Assembly: GCA_947177425.1 (NCBI GenBank)
Contig: CAMWUN010000004.1
Span: 59,088 to 123,087 of the forward strand
Origin: an uncultured bacterium
GTDB lineage: Bacteria > Bacillota > Clostridia > Lachnospirales > Lachnospiraceae
Direction: 5' to 3'
DNA: 64,000 nt
The notes beneath the pieces were generated by a model. It did not search any database and had not been told where the DNA came from. It saw nothing but the letters and a program-made list of their open reading frames with translations. The position numbers and the translations under genes were made by a program. The number at the start of each line of letters is the position of its first letter. Position 1 is the first letter of the stretch. Positions 1 through 8,706 of the stretch are shown piece by piece.

Positions 1-853
1 AGGTATTGGATACATCGCTGAACTCGCTGACCGCCTCCGTTCCCCGGTAGCCCCTGAATATGTGGGATAAGCTGGCCGGATAATAAGCAACCGCTCCCAC
101 AAACCCCAGACCGCAGGATGCCACATAGGCAATAAGTTCTTTTATCTTCTTACTTTTCAAAAGCAGAAAACAGAACCCCGCTCCTAAAAAAAAGTGGAAA
201 ATTATATAATAGTATTGCGTCAAAAAACCAAAAAATACAGTAGCTGCCAGCGGAATCAGAAAGGTTCTTACCCTAAAATCATTTTTTTTCACCGCCCTGA
301 TATGAAGGGCCAGACAGAGCAGGATAAACAGGGTAAGCCACTGGTACATGCGGATAAACATGACCCCCGAAATGACTGCGCTGCCAAATCCCCATGCCAG
401 ACAGGTGAGAAAGGACAGTATTTTTCCACGTTTCCCCATATTCGCCACATAAGCCAGCAGCAGAAACGAACCTGTGAAAGCAATCATATTTACTCCGATT
501 CCCAGCCATTTGCTGAAAACCCCCGGAAACAGGGAACAGGCCGTGTGGATTAGATAATAGTAAAAAGGCGGATGCACATCCCAGGACTGCATCTGTTTTA
601 CCACGCCGTACCGGAATCCTTCTTCCGGGAGCACCACGAAATCATTCCATATCTGTTCCCTTGAAAGCCATTGCCTGTCATTCACAAACAGCCCCGCCGT
701 CTTATTGGTAGAATAGAACGTGTAAAGTTCGTCCTCATGAAAGCCTGCCTTTTTATTTCCAAAGTAAAAGCACACACACAGTTGTAAAAGGAGCAGAACA
801 GCCATCACCGCCGCAAATCTTATATCTCTTTCCTTTTCTGAACCTATCCTCAT
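1..853 (-). CDS. GT-C family integral membrane glycosyltransferase, 3' end cut by window edge
   Basis: An open frame runs from an ATG at 853 to the left edge without a stop (284 codons seen), so it is partial. The N-terminus has one membrane helix (about residues 11-31) followed by the acidic motif HEDELYTFYSTNK, and later WDVHPPFYYYLIH. A DE pair in the first outer loop and a D-x-HPP-x-YY motif are typical of the PMT/ArnT-like GT39 group, which takes sugar from polyprenyl phosphate outside the membrane. At least five more hydrophobic helices follow. The start overlaps the stop of the GT2 upstream (ATGA at 850-853), so the two are probably translationally coupled. It is the last gene of the exopolysaccharide operon visible here. 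The GT2 at 10,889-11,818 could supply its polyprenyl-P-sugar donor; that link is inference. Confidence 0.8.
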   Translation of the reverse strand, partial: MRIGSEKERDIRFAAVMAVLLLLQLCVCFYFGNKKAGFHEDELYTFYSTNKTAGLFVNDRQWLSREQIWNDFVVLPEEGFRYGVVKQMQSWDVHPPFYYYLIHTACSLFPGVFSKWLGIGVNMIAFTGSFLLLAYVANMGKRGKILSFLTCLAWGFGSAVISGVMFIRMYQWLTLFILLCLALHIRAVKKNDFRVRTFLIPLAATVFFGFLTQYYYIIFHFFLGAGFCFLLLKSKKIKELIAYVASCGLGFVGAVAYYPASLSHIFRGYRGTEAVSEFSDVSNT

Positions 854-1854
854 TGCTGTTTTCCTTTCATTAAGCTGTGAACCTGCCTCACAAATTTAGG
901 GGCTGTTCCCAAAAGCACCAGATACACCTTTTCCTTTCTGGTAAGATACTTAGAATGCACCGCATTTTTTCTGTTCTCTTTTAAATAGTTTTTCACCTGA
1001 CAATAAAATGTATTATCTTTATTCATAAGAGAAATGGGAATGTGCAGCATGTAGTCAAGCCGCTGGAACAGGCCGAACCGCATTGCTTCCGGCATCAGCG
1101 ACGGATATTTCCTCATAACAATTTCGTTCACCCTGTCCGCATTTACCACAATATCCGTAAAAACCCGCGGGAATTCATCTTTATTTCTGGTTCTGGTATT
1201 GCTGCCATAACGGTAAAATACATGGTAATCCTGATCCGGCAGAACCGCTGTTTGTGAAACTTTGGGCAGCAACTTCACAAGCAGATAAAAGTCTTCATTC
1301 AATTCCCCCTCCGGGAATCTCTCTTTCTTTAAAAGGGAAGCATGGATAAGCTTCGTGCAGAAAGAACAGTCCCCTCTGTGCATCAGCAGTTCCCGCATAA
1401 ACTTTTTGCTGTCCCACAGTTCCGCCTCCTTTGGCGGCACGCATACATCGGGCATCCGGTTCCCACGTTCGTCAATCTCGTCACGGGAAGTCTGTACCAT
1501 AAGAAGATTTTCCGCAAGAGCCACCCCCAGAAGCTTCTCATACATTTGCGGCTCTATGTAATCATCACTGTCCACAAAACCGATATAATCTCCCCGGGCA
1601 TTTGATATCCCCAGATTCCTTGCAGAGGATGTGCCGCCGTTTTCCTTGTGGAAGACACGTATCCTCTTGTCCTCAAGGGCCATTTTCTCTGCAAGGGCGC
1701 CGCTGTTGTCGGTAGACCCGTCATCCACCAGAATAATCTCCAGATTCGGGTAAGTCTGCTTCCGTATAGACTCCACACAGCGGGGAAGCCACTCTATCAC
1801 ATTATAAACCGGCACGATTACGCTAATCAAAGCCGGACCTTTCCTCTCTCTCAC
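850..1854 (-). CDS. GT2 family glycosyltransferase (EpsJ-like)
   Basis: A GT-A fold glycosyltransferase expected to add a sugar to the lipid-linked exopolysaccharide repeat on the cytoplasmic face. The opening strand ISVIVPVYN, the nucleotide-binding motif DDGSTDNSG and the DxD-like metal site VDSDDYI are all present, followed by a helical C-terminal region of about 200 residues. I place the start at the GTG at 1854 because AGGAGG lies 10 bases upstream. The frame stays open to a TTG at 1890, but that codon has no ribosome site. The gene ends in an ATGA overlap with the GT-C gene. Donor and acceptor cannot be told from sequence. Confidence 0.88.
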   Translation of the reverse strand: MRERKGPALISVIVPVYNVIEWLPRCVESIRKQTYPNLEIILVDDGSTDNSGALAEKMALEDKRIRVFHKENGGTSSARNLGISNARGDYIGFVDSDDYIEPQMYEKLLGVALAENLLMVQTSRDEIDERGNRMPDVCVPPKEAELWDSKKFMRELLMHRGDCSFCTKLIHASLLKKERFPEGELNEDFYLLVKLLPKVSQTAVLPDQDYHVFYRYGSNTRTRNKDEFPRVFTDIVVNADRVNEIVMRKYPSLMPEAMRFGLFQRLDYMLHIPISLMNKDNTFYCQVKNYLKENRKNAVHSKYLTRKEKVYLVLLGTAPKFVRQVHSLMKGKQQ

Positions 1855-1942
1855 GTGCTTCAAGCCTCCTGTTATTCTTTTACCGGACAACTGTGAAATC
1901 CGGAACGATGCCGGATGCCGCCGTCAGCCCCGTCACTAGGTA

Positions 1943-3115
1943 CTATTTTTTCATCATGTACTGGTACATTTTCCCCGGCGCAATGACAGGCGCAGGACTT
2001 AAAGGGCCTTCTTTTGGCGGCTCTATCCGCCCTTTTTTCATGCCCTCCGCCATGCGCAGCAGTTCTTCCACAGCATGCCGGGAATTCCAGCTCTCCGTTA
2101 TGGTTATGTAGGCTTCCCGCCCCATCTTCTCCATTTCAGCAGGATGGGATAAAAGAAAGTCTACGGCTTCCTCCATTTTTTCATAACTTCCGCCGGGATA
2201 TACCATACCGTTTTTTTTATGCTGTATCAGATACGGCACCGCTCCAGCCTGCACATTTGCCACCACCGCACATCCACTGTTCATGGCCTCGTTCACCACC
2301 GCTCCCCAGCCTTCCAGATGATTGCTGGTAAAAATATGGATGTGGCACTTTTCCATAATTCGGCGGACTTCCTCCGGCGTCTGGAATCCGTAAAAGGTGA
2401 TGCGTTCCATAAGCCCCTTCTGAAGGGCTGCTCCCTTAAGCTGCTCCTCCATCTCTCCGCCGCCCACCATATGAATATGCACCCGCTCACCTTTCAGTCT
2501 CTCAGCCAGACGAATCATATATTCGGGGTGCTTTAAGGGAATAAAGCGCCCTGCCCAGACAATATCAATACCACCGCTCTTATCTTTCATTTTCTCCATC
2601 TGATCCCGTGTATAATACTTTGTCTCCGGAAAATATCCCCACCTGAACATTTTGCCGGGGTAGGCATGGATGAGCTGAAAATCTGAAGGCACATAAGCGC
2701 CGGCGCACAGAAGATACGCCGGGCTTTTCCGGTATCTGATATGTTCTTTATATTTATGAAACAATCCCTTAGGCGAAACCGCTTTCCACTGGCCTTCCCT
2801 GTAAAGCCGCTCACTAATCCTTATGGTAAGTTTTCCCGCATTCAGCCGCTCTTCCACCAAGTCTTCCCGGCCGCTCCAGCCCGCCAGCAGCACATCGCTT
2901 TCCATCACCAGCCTGCGGCATGTATCCTCTTCTTTATAAAGACAGTGCACATAGGGAAGACTCTCCCCCTCCTGATTCCATCCCATAGCAAGACGCTCCT
3001 GCTCCATGGGCTGTGTCTGGATAAAGTGATAATCCTCCTTTAACCGCTCATAACAGGCGTTTGAAAAAGGAATCTGGTGATGGTTAATGTAGTTGGATAT
3101 AAATGTGACTGTCAT
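1943..3115 (-). CDS. GT4 family glycosyltransferase
   Basis: A GT-B fold retaining glycosyltransferase of about 390 residues. The C-terminal Rossmann half carries GIDIVWAGRFIPLKHPEYMI, the typical region where GT4 enzymes enter the nucleotide-sugar domain. It also carries the E-x7-E motif in EGWGAVVNEAMNSG, whose glutamates contact the donor sugar. The N-terminal half begins with the usual hydrophobic strand (VTFISNYINHHQ). A GGGGG/TAGGA sequence precedes the ATG. It sits between two other glycosyltransferase genes of the same operon with gaps of under 90 bases. The product probably extends the exopolysaccharide repeat unit in the cytoplasm; the sugar is not predictable. Confidence 0.88.
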   Translation of the reverse strand: MTVTFISNYINHHQIPFSNACYERLKEDYHFIQTQPMEQERLAMGWNQEGESLPYVHCLYKEEDTCRRLVMESDVLLAGWSGREDLVEERLNAGKLTIRISERLYREGQWKAVSPKGLFHKYKEHIRYRKSPAYLLCAGAYVPSDFQLIHAYPGKMFRWGYFPETKYYTRDQMEKMKDKSGGIDIVWAGRFIPLKHPEYMIRLAERLKGERVHIHMVGGGEMEEQLKGAALQKGLMERITFYGFQTPEEVRRIMEKCHIHIFTSNHLEGWGAVVNEAMNSGCAVVANVQAGAVPYLIQHKKNGMVYPGGSYEKMEEAVDFLLSHPAEMEKMGREAYITITESWNSRHAVEELLRMAEGMKKGRIEPPKEGPLSPAPVIAPGKMYQYMMKK

Positions 3116-3184
3116 TCCTATACCCCCGCATACCGCAAACCTTGCCTGCAGTACTGCATCAATAAGTAGTTTGGAAGTCTACTT

Positions 3185-4540
3185 CTAAACTTTTTCCCCT
3201 ACCGCTTCATATATTTCCAGCAGCCTTGCATAATTGCGCTCCCCATCATGGGTGACTCTGGCTCTTTCCTGGGCCTTCCGGGAAATACGCTGGGCCAGCG
3301 TCTCCCCGTTTTCATCTTTTCTTCTGTCCCAAAGCCGCTTAATTGCCCTGGCCAGCGCCTCTATATCACCTACCGGGAATAGAAGTCCGGTTTCTCCATC
3401 CTCAATCATGTCTGGTATTCCCCCTGTTTCGGAAGCCGCCACAGGCACACCTAAAAGCTGCGCTTCTCCTACAGTGTTGGGCGAATTTTCCAAAACCGAA
3501 GGACAGACATATACACTACACTTTAAAAACTGCTCCTTCATTTCCTTAGCAGTTAATTTTCCCACCATCACAATATTTTCCTCAAGGCCGTATTTCTTAA
3601 TCAACTCAAGGAGATATTTTCCATAAGCGGAAATCTTTAATTTATCTTTTAACGTTTGATAGTTTATGATACTGTTGCCTGCCACATACAGCATGGTATC
3701 CGGATATTGGGACAGAAGCAGCGCCATGGCCTCTAACATAAAATGCATTCCCTTTAAGGGATAATCCCCCTGTCCCAGAAAAATACGGTGTTCCTGACTC
3801 TCTTCCATTTTCCACTGGCCTGTATAAAATTCACGGCGCATGGTTTCATTCATATGAAAGTACTCTGCCTTTGGATTGATTCTGGCAGCATACTCCCTGT
3901 CAAAACGGGTACGGCCTGTAACATTGCCGCACCTTTTAATGGCATCAGCCTCAAACACTCCCCGCATCAGGAACTTCGCCTGCTGGCTCCTGACAGAGTC
4001 ATTCCGCAGGCGGTCCCGCAAAGTCTCATCCCCCTGCACTTTTTCCGGCAGTCCGGTCATATAAACCTCTTCAATCTCCTTACAGATTCCCTGCATGCCA
4101 ATCAATATTTTCTCCGGCCTGTTGCACGCTCTGGCCGCTGACATACAATGGGGAAACTCCGTTCCGAATATATGAATAATATCCGGCTTAAAATCATCCA
4201 GAATCATCTTTAGCTGGATGTCATAGCTAAGGGAATGTTCTTCCGGCCTGCTGACATCTTCCTTAAACCCATAGCACATCGTATCAAAGAGCGAAAAGCA
4301 TTTGACCCTGACCCTGGACACAACGTATATCCTGCTGTCTATCATCCGCGCTTCCTGAACCGGCAGTTCCTTCAAATTTTTCACAGGAAAGCATATTCCA
4401 AGCGTGAAAGGCGCTTTCTTGTCCATCACCTTTTCAAAAATACCAGAAAGCCAGCCTTCCCGGTTACTATATGGTAAATTCAGTTCCCGCGCAATGGCAG
4501 GCAACATAATATTGCAGACCCACAAAACCCTTTTCATCAT
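3185..4540 (-). CDS. GT4 family glycosyltransferase
   Basis: A second GT-B fold enzyme of the operon, 451 residues. The C-terminal half shows the E-x7-E donor site (ENSPNTVGEAQLLG), followed by GVPVAASETGGIPDMIEDG, which is characteristic of GT4. The N-terminal half holds HIFGTEFPH, where many GT4 enzymes carry the acceptor-side histidine. The start codon overlaps the stop of the GT2 gene upstream (4537-4540), indicating translational coupling. Length and motifs are normal and nothing looks broken. The role is taken to be sugar addition to the exopolysaccharide repeat; specificity is unknown. Confidence 0.88.
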   Translation of the reverse strand: MMKRVLWVCNIMLPAIARELNLPYSNREGWLSGIFEKVMDKKAPFTLGICFPVKNLKELPVQEARMIDSRIYVVSRVRVKCFSLFDTMCYGFKEDVSRPEEHSLSYDIQLKMILDDFKPDIIHIFGTEFPHCMSAARACNRPEKILIGMQGICKEIEEVYMTGLPEKVQGDETLRDRLRNDSVRSQQAKFLMRGVFEADAIKRCGNVTGRTRFDREYAARINPKAEYFHMNETMRREFYTGQWKMEESQEHRIFLGQGDYPLKGMHFMLEAMALLLSQYPDTMLYVAGNSIINYQTLKDKLKISAYGKYLLELIKKYGLEENIVMVGKLTAKEMKEQFLKCSVYVCPSVLENSPNTVGEAQLLGVPVAASETGGIPDMIEDGETGLLFPVGDIEALARAIKRLWDRRKDENGETLAQRISRKAQERARVTHDGERNYARLLEIYEAVGEKV

Positions 4541-5475
4541 TCAGCCTTCCTCTTTTTTCCGTAAAACAGTTCCTTACAACGATTATAAATCCCTGCAGTC
4601 TTTTCATTTTCCGCAATCTTCGTCCGCAGGGGCGCCAGCGAAAGCAGCATAATCATCCTGAATTTAAACAACTGCCCCGGCGTTAAATACTTTTTCGTAA
4701 TCTCCTTATGCTCGGCCGCCGAAACCTTCCTGTTTTCCTTCGTTTCCGAAAAACCGCCGCCTTCATAATCCGCAATCAACATATCCTTATAGGCAAATAC
4801 TGTCTTGTCCCCATACGCATCCGTAAAAAAACACCACAGAAACTGCTCATAATCGGCCCTTACCCTGTACTTTGTCACAAAAGGATGGGCCAGTAGAAGT
4901 TCTCTGTCATAAAAACAGGCCTGGTGGCAGGGCACATTCCTGTAACAGCCAAAGGCATTCATTTTAGGGTTCGACGCCACCTGCGCCCTGGTCAGCCTTT
5001 CAAAAATATTCCCATAAAAAATCCCCGGCGTCCCCTTCCTTCCGGCCCTGCGGATAAAATCCGCCATCTCCTGCAAAACTGTCTCTGAATAAAACCTGTC
5101 CCCACAGTTTAAAAAATAAACATACCTTCCGCAGGTTTCCTCCACAGCCTGATTCATCCCGTCATAAATTCCGGAATCCCTTTTCTCCACTACCTTAAGC
5201 CTGGGCCATGGCGCTTTGCTGCTCTGCTGCCCCTTCGCCTTCTTCTTTCCGGCCGCTTCCACCCGGCCACTCCTGCCAGCTTCCCATAATTCCGAATCCT
5301 TCTCCCATCTTCGCGCCAGCCCATAAGCAGACACCAGCGAACCGTCCCCCGACCCGCCGTCTTTTACAATAACTTCAAAATCCCGGAACACTTGCTTTTC
5401 AATACTATCCAACGTACCCTTAAGTTTATCCCCGGCATTCAGGCAAGTTACAATGATTGAAAAAAAAGGCTGCAT
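4537..5475 (-). CDS. GT2 family glycosyltransferase
   Basis: A GT-A fold enzyme opening with FFSIIVTCLNAGDKL and carrying VKDGGSGDGS in place of the usual DDGS motif. The later motif YFLNCGDRFY stands where DxD would be, a variant seen in a subset of WcaA-like GT2 proteins. I choose the ATG at 5475 because GGAGG lies five bases upstream. The frame is open to 5511, but that would add 12 residues with no ribosome site. A basic, low-complexity insert (about residues 65-90, rich in Gly, Lys and Arg) interrupts the fold between strands and is unusual. The gene overlaps the following GT4 gene by four bases. Confidence 0.85.
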   Translation of the reverse strand: MQPFFSIIVTCLNAGDKLKGTLDSIEKQVFRDFEVIVKDGGSGDGSLVSAYGLARRWEKDSELWEAGRSGRVEAAGKKKAKGQQSSKAPWPRLKVVEKRDSGIYDGMNQAVEETCGRYVYFLNCGDRFYSETVLQEMADFIRRAGRKGTPGIFYGNIFERLTRAQVASNPKMNAFGCYRNVPCHQACFYDRELLLAHPFVTKYRVRADYEQFLWCFFTDAYGDKTVFAYKDMLIADYEGGGFSETKENRKVSAAEHKEITKKYLTPGQLFKFRMIMLLSLAPLRTKIAENEKTAGIYNRCKELFYGKKRKAE

Positions 5476-5523
5476 AAACACCTCCGCCAATACCGCTTTG
5501 CCTATTACCACAAACCAGCCAAC

Positions 5524-6633
5524 TCAATTAACATCCGACAAAATAGGTACCATATCATGAAACATAAATGTCTCATAAGGCAGTATCCTAAGCCCGCTCC
5601 CCCCGGCTTTCATCAGTATAAACACTGCAAAATACAGTACCGCCGCCCCCACTGCGCCTGCTGTGAAAAATCCTTTCAGCTTTTTGTTTTCAATTCCCCC
5701 AAGCAGGGCAGGCAGGAAAAAGATATGTGTGATGGTCAGATAATACCCGATTCTGGAAATAATGGGCAGAAAGGAACAGCACACATACATCACCAGCGCC
5801 CCCAGATTGCAGTAGAAATAAAACCGGTTCCGCCTGTCGTCTTTCACTGTCTTTTTGTAGCATATAAGAGAAAGAACCAGCACCCCAAGACAACGCACGA
5901 TATTTACAAGGCTGGTGCCCCCTTCCAGATATTCCGTATCTTCATAGGTAGGGTAAAGGGCCACTACCACTTTCAGATAAAAGTCCTGCATGAAAAAGAA
6001 GGTGGTGCAGCATAACGCTGCAATTGCCAACTGCCATTTTTTCCAGGCAAAGGACGCCATAATATAAAGGGGAATCACCACAAGAATTGACTTATGCAGT
6101 GTGGCCCCCAGAAGCACCAGCAAAATAAATTTCACCCATTCCTTCCGCAGCACATAGGGAATGGCAATGACCGCTACAGCCAGCGCCAGATAATACCGGA
6201 CAGTGTTGAAGGACTGGAAATAATAGCCAAAAGCCATAAAGAAAAAGAAACTGAATCCAAAGGAATCCGCCTGTGTGTAAATGGCTGCAAGAAACAGTGC
6301 AATAGTAAAAAAAGCAAAAAAGGCAAAAACCAGAAGATAGTTTTCAAACCCACTGATTCCATAGAGAACCTTCACAATGGTATTAAAGCCGAATTCTGTG
6401 GGTACAAAGGCATCGCAGTTGACCAGATGCATAAACTCCACGTATTTGGCATAATCATTGCCCACATTGAGACGGCAGGCCGACACGGCAAAAAGAAGCA
6501 GAAAAAGCGCCGTAAGGCTTAAGCCATTCAGCATCTGCTGTCTGCTGACAATATTCCGCTGTACTTTCAGGCGGTTATCCACCATCACCCCCAAAAGGAC
6601 TGTGAGAACCGCCGTAAAAATATATATAACCAT
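5524..6633 (-). CDS. epsG: EpsG family polysaccharide polymerase-like membrane protein
   Basis: A polytopic membrane protein of 369 residues with about ten hydrophobic segments. The first periplasm-side loop contains SACRLNVGNDYAKYVEFM, the R-x-n-VG-x-DY-x-x-Y signature of EpsG/Wzy-type proteins. These are thought to join exported lipid-linked repeat units outside the membrane. The operon context (Wzz-like regulator, priming transferase, GT2 and GT4 enzymes) fits a Wzx/Wzy-dependent pathway. No Wzx flippase is visible, so it should lie beyond the left edge or elsewhere. GGGAGAAATT precedes the ATG. The EpsG label is by family resemblance; polymerase activity is inferred. Confidence 0.82.
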   Translation of the reverse strand: MVIYIFTAVLTVLLGVMVDNRLKVQRNIVSRQQMLNGLSLTALFLLLFAVSACRLNVGNDYAKYVEFMHLVNCDAFVPTEFGFNTIVKVLYGISGFENYLLVFAFFAFFTIALFLAAIYTQADSFGFSFFFFMAFGYYFQSFNTVRYYLALAVAVIAIPYVLRKEWVKFILLVLLGATLHKSILVVIPLYIMASFAWKKWQLAIAALCCTTFFFMQDFYLKVVVALYPTYEDTEYLEGGTSLVNIVRCLGVLVLSLICYKKTVKDDRRNRFYFYCNLGALVMYVCCSFLPIISRIGYYLTITHIFFLPALLGGIENKKLKGFFTAGAVGAAVLYFAVFILMKAGGSGLRILPYETFMFHDMVPILSDVN

Positions 6634-6680
6634 AATTTCTCCCGATTCCTCTTAGAAACTGTCTAAGAACAGCTTCTTAT

Positions 6681-7466
6681 CTAAGAGCGTCTCTTCCCTT
6701 CCCTGATTCCCTGTTTCATCCATCCGTACGCCCAGCCAAATGGTATTTCCTTTAACATCACCGCCCGGTGGGCATATAAGAAGCGCAGGGAAAAAAGCCC
6801 TGCCATAAAGCCGTAAAGATAATGATACAGCACACCCCTGTCCACAAAAAATTTCTGGTTATACCCTTTAAACCAGGTGGACTCACGGTAAACTTCCTGA
6901 CCGATTTCCTCCGGCCGTGCATACAGGTGCAGCCCCTTTTTCAGGCAGTCATGAAAAAACAAGCTGTCCTCTCCGTTGCTGTACCTTGCCCCGCCCCCAA
7001 AGAGCAGGGAAAAACTTACATTGGCACGGAGCAGGGATTCCCTCCTTGCCGCTGCTGCATAGGTGGGATAACGCCCGTAATTGTACCAGCGTATTCTTCT
7101 TTCTTCCTTATTATAATAGGTAGTCCTTGCAGGATCCACTTTGAAATTAAAGGTGATAATATCTGCATCGGGATTTTCCTCAAAGGCTTTCAGGACCGTC
7201 CTTTCATAGCCCGGATAAAAGACAATATCCTCGTCGGAAAACAGGACGATTTCCTGACTGCCATGCATCAGAGCCGTATTCCTGTTCAGTCCCACGCCCC
7301 TGTCCTCCATGGAAAAGCATCTGATTTTCTTTCCCTTGTGAAGATACTCTCTGTATTCGTACCTGTCACACTGGTTTACAATGACGGCCTCTGTTTCCAG
7401 ATTCATCTTCCCGGCCAGCGCTTCTACATCCTTATCCACTGCCGCCACCAGTACCTGCATGTCCAT
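6681..7466 (-). CDS. GT2-like glycosyltransferase
   Basis: A GT-A type protein of 261 residues with an uncommon N-terminus: the first strand MQVLVAAVDKD lacks the usual VxVPVYN wording. The later motifs NRNTALMHGSQEIVLFSDED and its SDED metal site match GT2. A WYNYGRYP segment and a tryptophan- and tyrosine-rich C-terminus follow. The start is set at the ATG at 7466, since CAGGAGGATG lies just upstream; the frame also opens at a TTG at 7487. The gene lies between epsG and the Wzz-like gene with gaps of 47 and 103 bases. The role is presumably addition of a sugar to the repeat unit. Confidence 0.8.
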   Translation of the reverse strand: MDMQVLVAAVDKDVEALAGKMNLETEAVIVNQCDRYEYREYLHKGKKIRCFSMEDRGVGLNRNTALMHGSQEIVLFSDEDIVFYPGYERTVLKAFEENPDADIITFNFKVDPARTTYYNKEERRIRWYNYGRYPTYAAAARRESLLRANVSFSLLFGGGARYSNGEDSLFFHDCLKKGLHLYARPEEIGQEVYRESTWFKGYNQKFFVDRGVLYHYLYGFMAGLFSLRFLYAHRAVMLKEIPFGWAYGWMKQGIREGKRRS

Positions 7467-7569
7467 AATTTCATCCTCCTGCTTCAAGTTTACGCATCCG
7501 CCCGGCGGGTACTGCTTTGCAGCCTGATAATGACCTTTTCAGCCGGACCATGCCGCAAGATAGCAGAAT

Positions 7570-8706
7570 TTATGCAAAATATCTGTTTAAGAATTCTTCG
7601 TCCGCCTGGGCAATAATCATGCCGTACACTTTACAGTCCTGGTTCCCCAGAAAACTTAAAATCCGCGACAGTTTCCGTCCCACATCGGCCCCAAAAGGAA
7701 GCAGGATAATCACACCGCCGATTTCTCTAATCTGACGGCACTCCTCCGCTGACAGTACATTTTCATTGAAGGCAGTCACTTTCCACTCACCCAAAGAAGC
7801 TTCCGTGCCAGCTTCCTCTCCGGGAATATGCCAGCTAAAATCCCCGCTCTGATGGGTGGCATTGCCCAGAACTTCCAGTTCCTCCCAGTTCAGAAGCCGC
7901 TCAATCTCAAGTTTCCGGGTATCTGCATGATCCGCCATGTCCAGAATGGCAAAAGCCTTTTTTTCCTCTAAAAGATAGTTAATGTTGGCTTTCAGTTCCC
8001 GGGAATAGGGCTGGAGCCCTTTCTGGTTCCGTGTAAGGATTCCCAGCGCCTTATAGGGAAACCGCTTCTCAATATCCTCCTGCACATAGACCGACTCATC
8101 CAGCACATAATTAAAGCCAATCACCAGAAGCGTCAGCAGGCCCAGGATTACAGCCCCTGTAGCGCAGGCTGACGTGGTTCTGTCGTCCCAGTAAACACGT
8201 TCCGGGGCGCCGGAACGCAGCACCTTAATCTGCTCCAGCTCCTCACTGTCCCTTGCATATTCCTTCAAACCGTTTTCCACTGCTTCCCTGATTTCTCTGA
8301 CAAACTTTTCATCCGCTCCATTGACTGTAATGGTGAGCAAACGTATATCCGACAGGATTTCCGCTGTGGTGGCCTCCCTCACCTCATCCCTGTCATACCC
8401 AGGGAGTTTTTCCATTACGAAGTCCAGAATAGGGTCCGTATCCAGCAGGTCATTCCAGGTGTAGCCATTATAATACTGGTAAACTTCCCCGTTTTCATCA
8501 TGGCCGAAACTGATGTACAGCTTGGACACCGCCTCAAATTCTATGGGCATTTTCACGGATCTTGCCACCTGATAGATAATTCCTCCGCAGGTAGCCCCAA
8601 GAATGGCAAGCATAATGGCAAGCCATATCCTCTTCTGTAGATACAGCGTCAGCCGCTTTAGATCCATGCCCCTATTTAAATATTCTTCATTTTTCTCCAT
8701 CTTCAT
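7570..8706 (-). CDS. Wzz-type chain-length protein fused to a degenerate tyrosine-kinase-like domain
   Basis: The N-terminal half is a polysaccharide co-polymerase: one membrane helix at about residues 27-47, an extracellular region of roughly 130 residues, and a second helix at about 182-204. The C-terminal half follows the layout of a CpsD/BY-kinase: YSRELKANINYLLEE resembles the segment before the P-loop, and the end (GGVIILLPFGADVGRK, then ADEEFLNRYF) resembles the kinase tail. However, no Walker A GxxGxGKS is present; the position holds KAFAILDMADHADTRK. It therefore looks like a pseudokinase that may keep a scaffolding role. The first 20 bases overlap the preceding priming-transferase gene. 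No active BY-kinase or cognate phosphatase was seen in the window. Confidence 0.8.
   Translation of the reverse strand: MKMEKNEEYLNRGMDLKRLTLYLQKRIWLAIMLAILGATCGGIIYQVARSVKMPIEFEAVSKLYISFGHDENGEVYQYYNGYTWNDLLDTDPILDFVMEKLPGYDRDEVREATTAEILSDIRLLTITVNGADEKFVREIREAVENGLKEYARDSEELEQIKVLRSGAPERVYWDDRTTSACATGAVILGLLTLLVIGFNYVLDESVYVQEDIEKRFPYKALGILTRNQKGLQPYSRELKANINYLLEEKKAFAILDMADHADTRKLEIERLLNWEELEVLGNATHQSGDFSWHIPGEEAGTEASLGEWKVTAFNENVLSAEECRQIREIGGVIILLPFGADVGRKLSRILSFLGNQDCKVYGMIIAQADEEFLNRYFA

Noticed and set aside
6822..7616. Plus-strand ORF of 264 codons opposite the GT2-like gene
   Set aside because: Antisense of a gene with clear GT2 motifs and an AGGAGG site; the opposite frame shows no domain.
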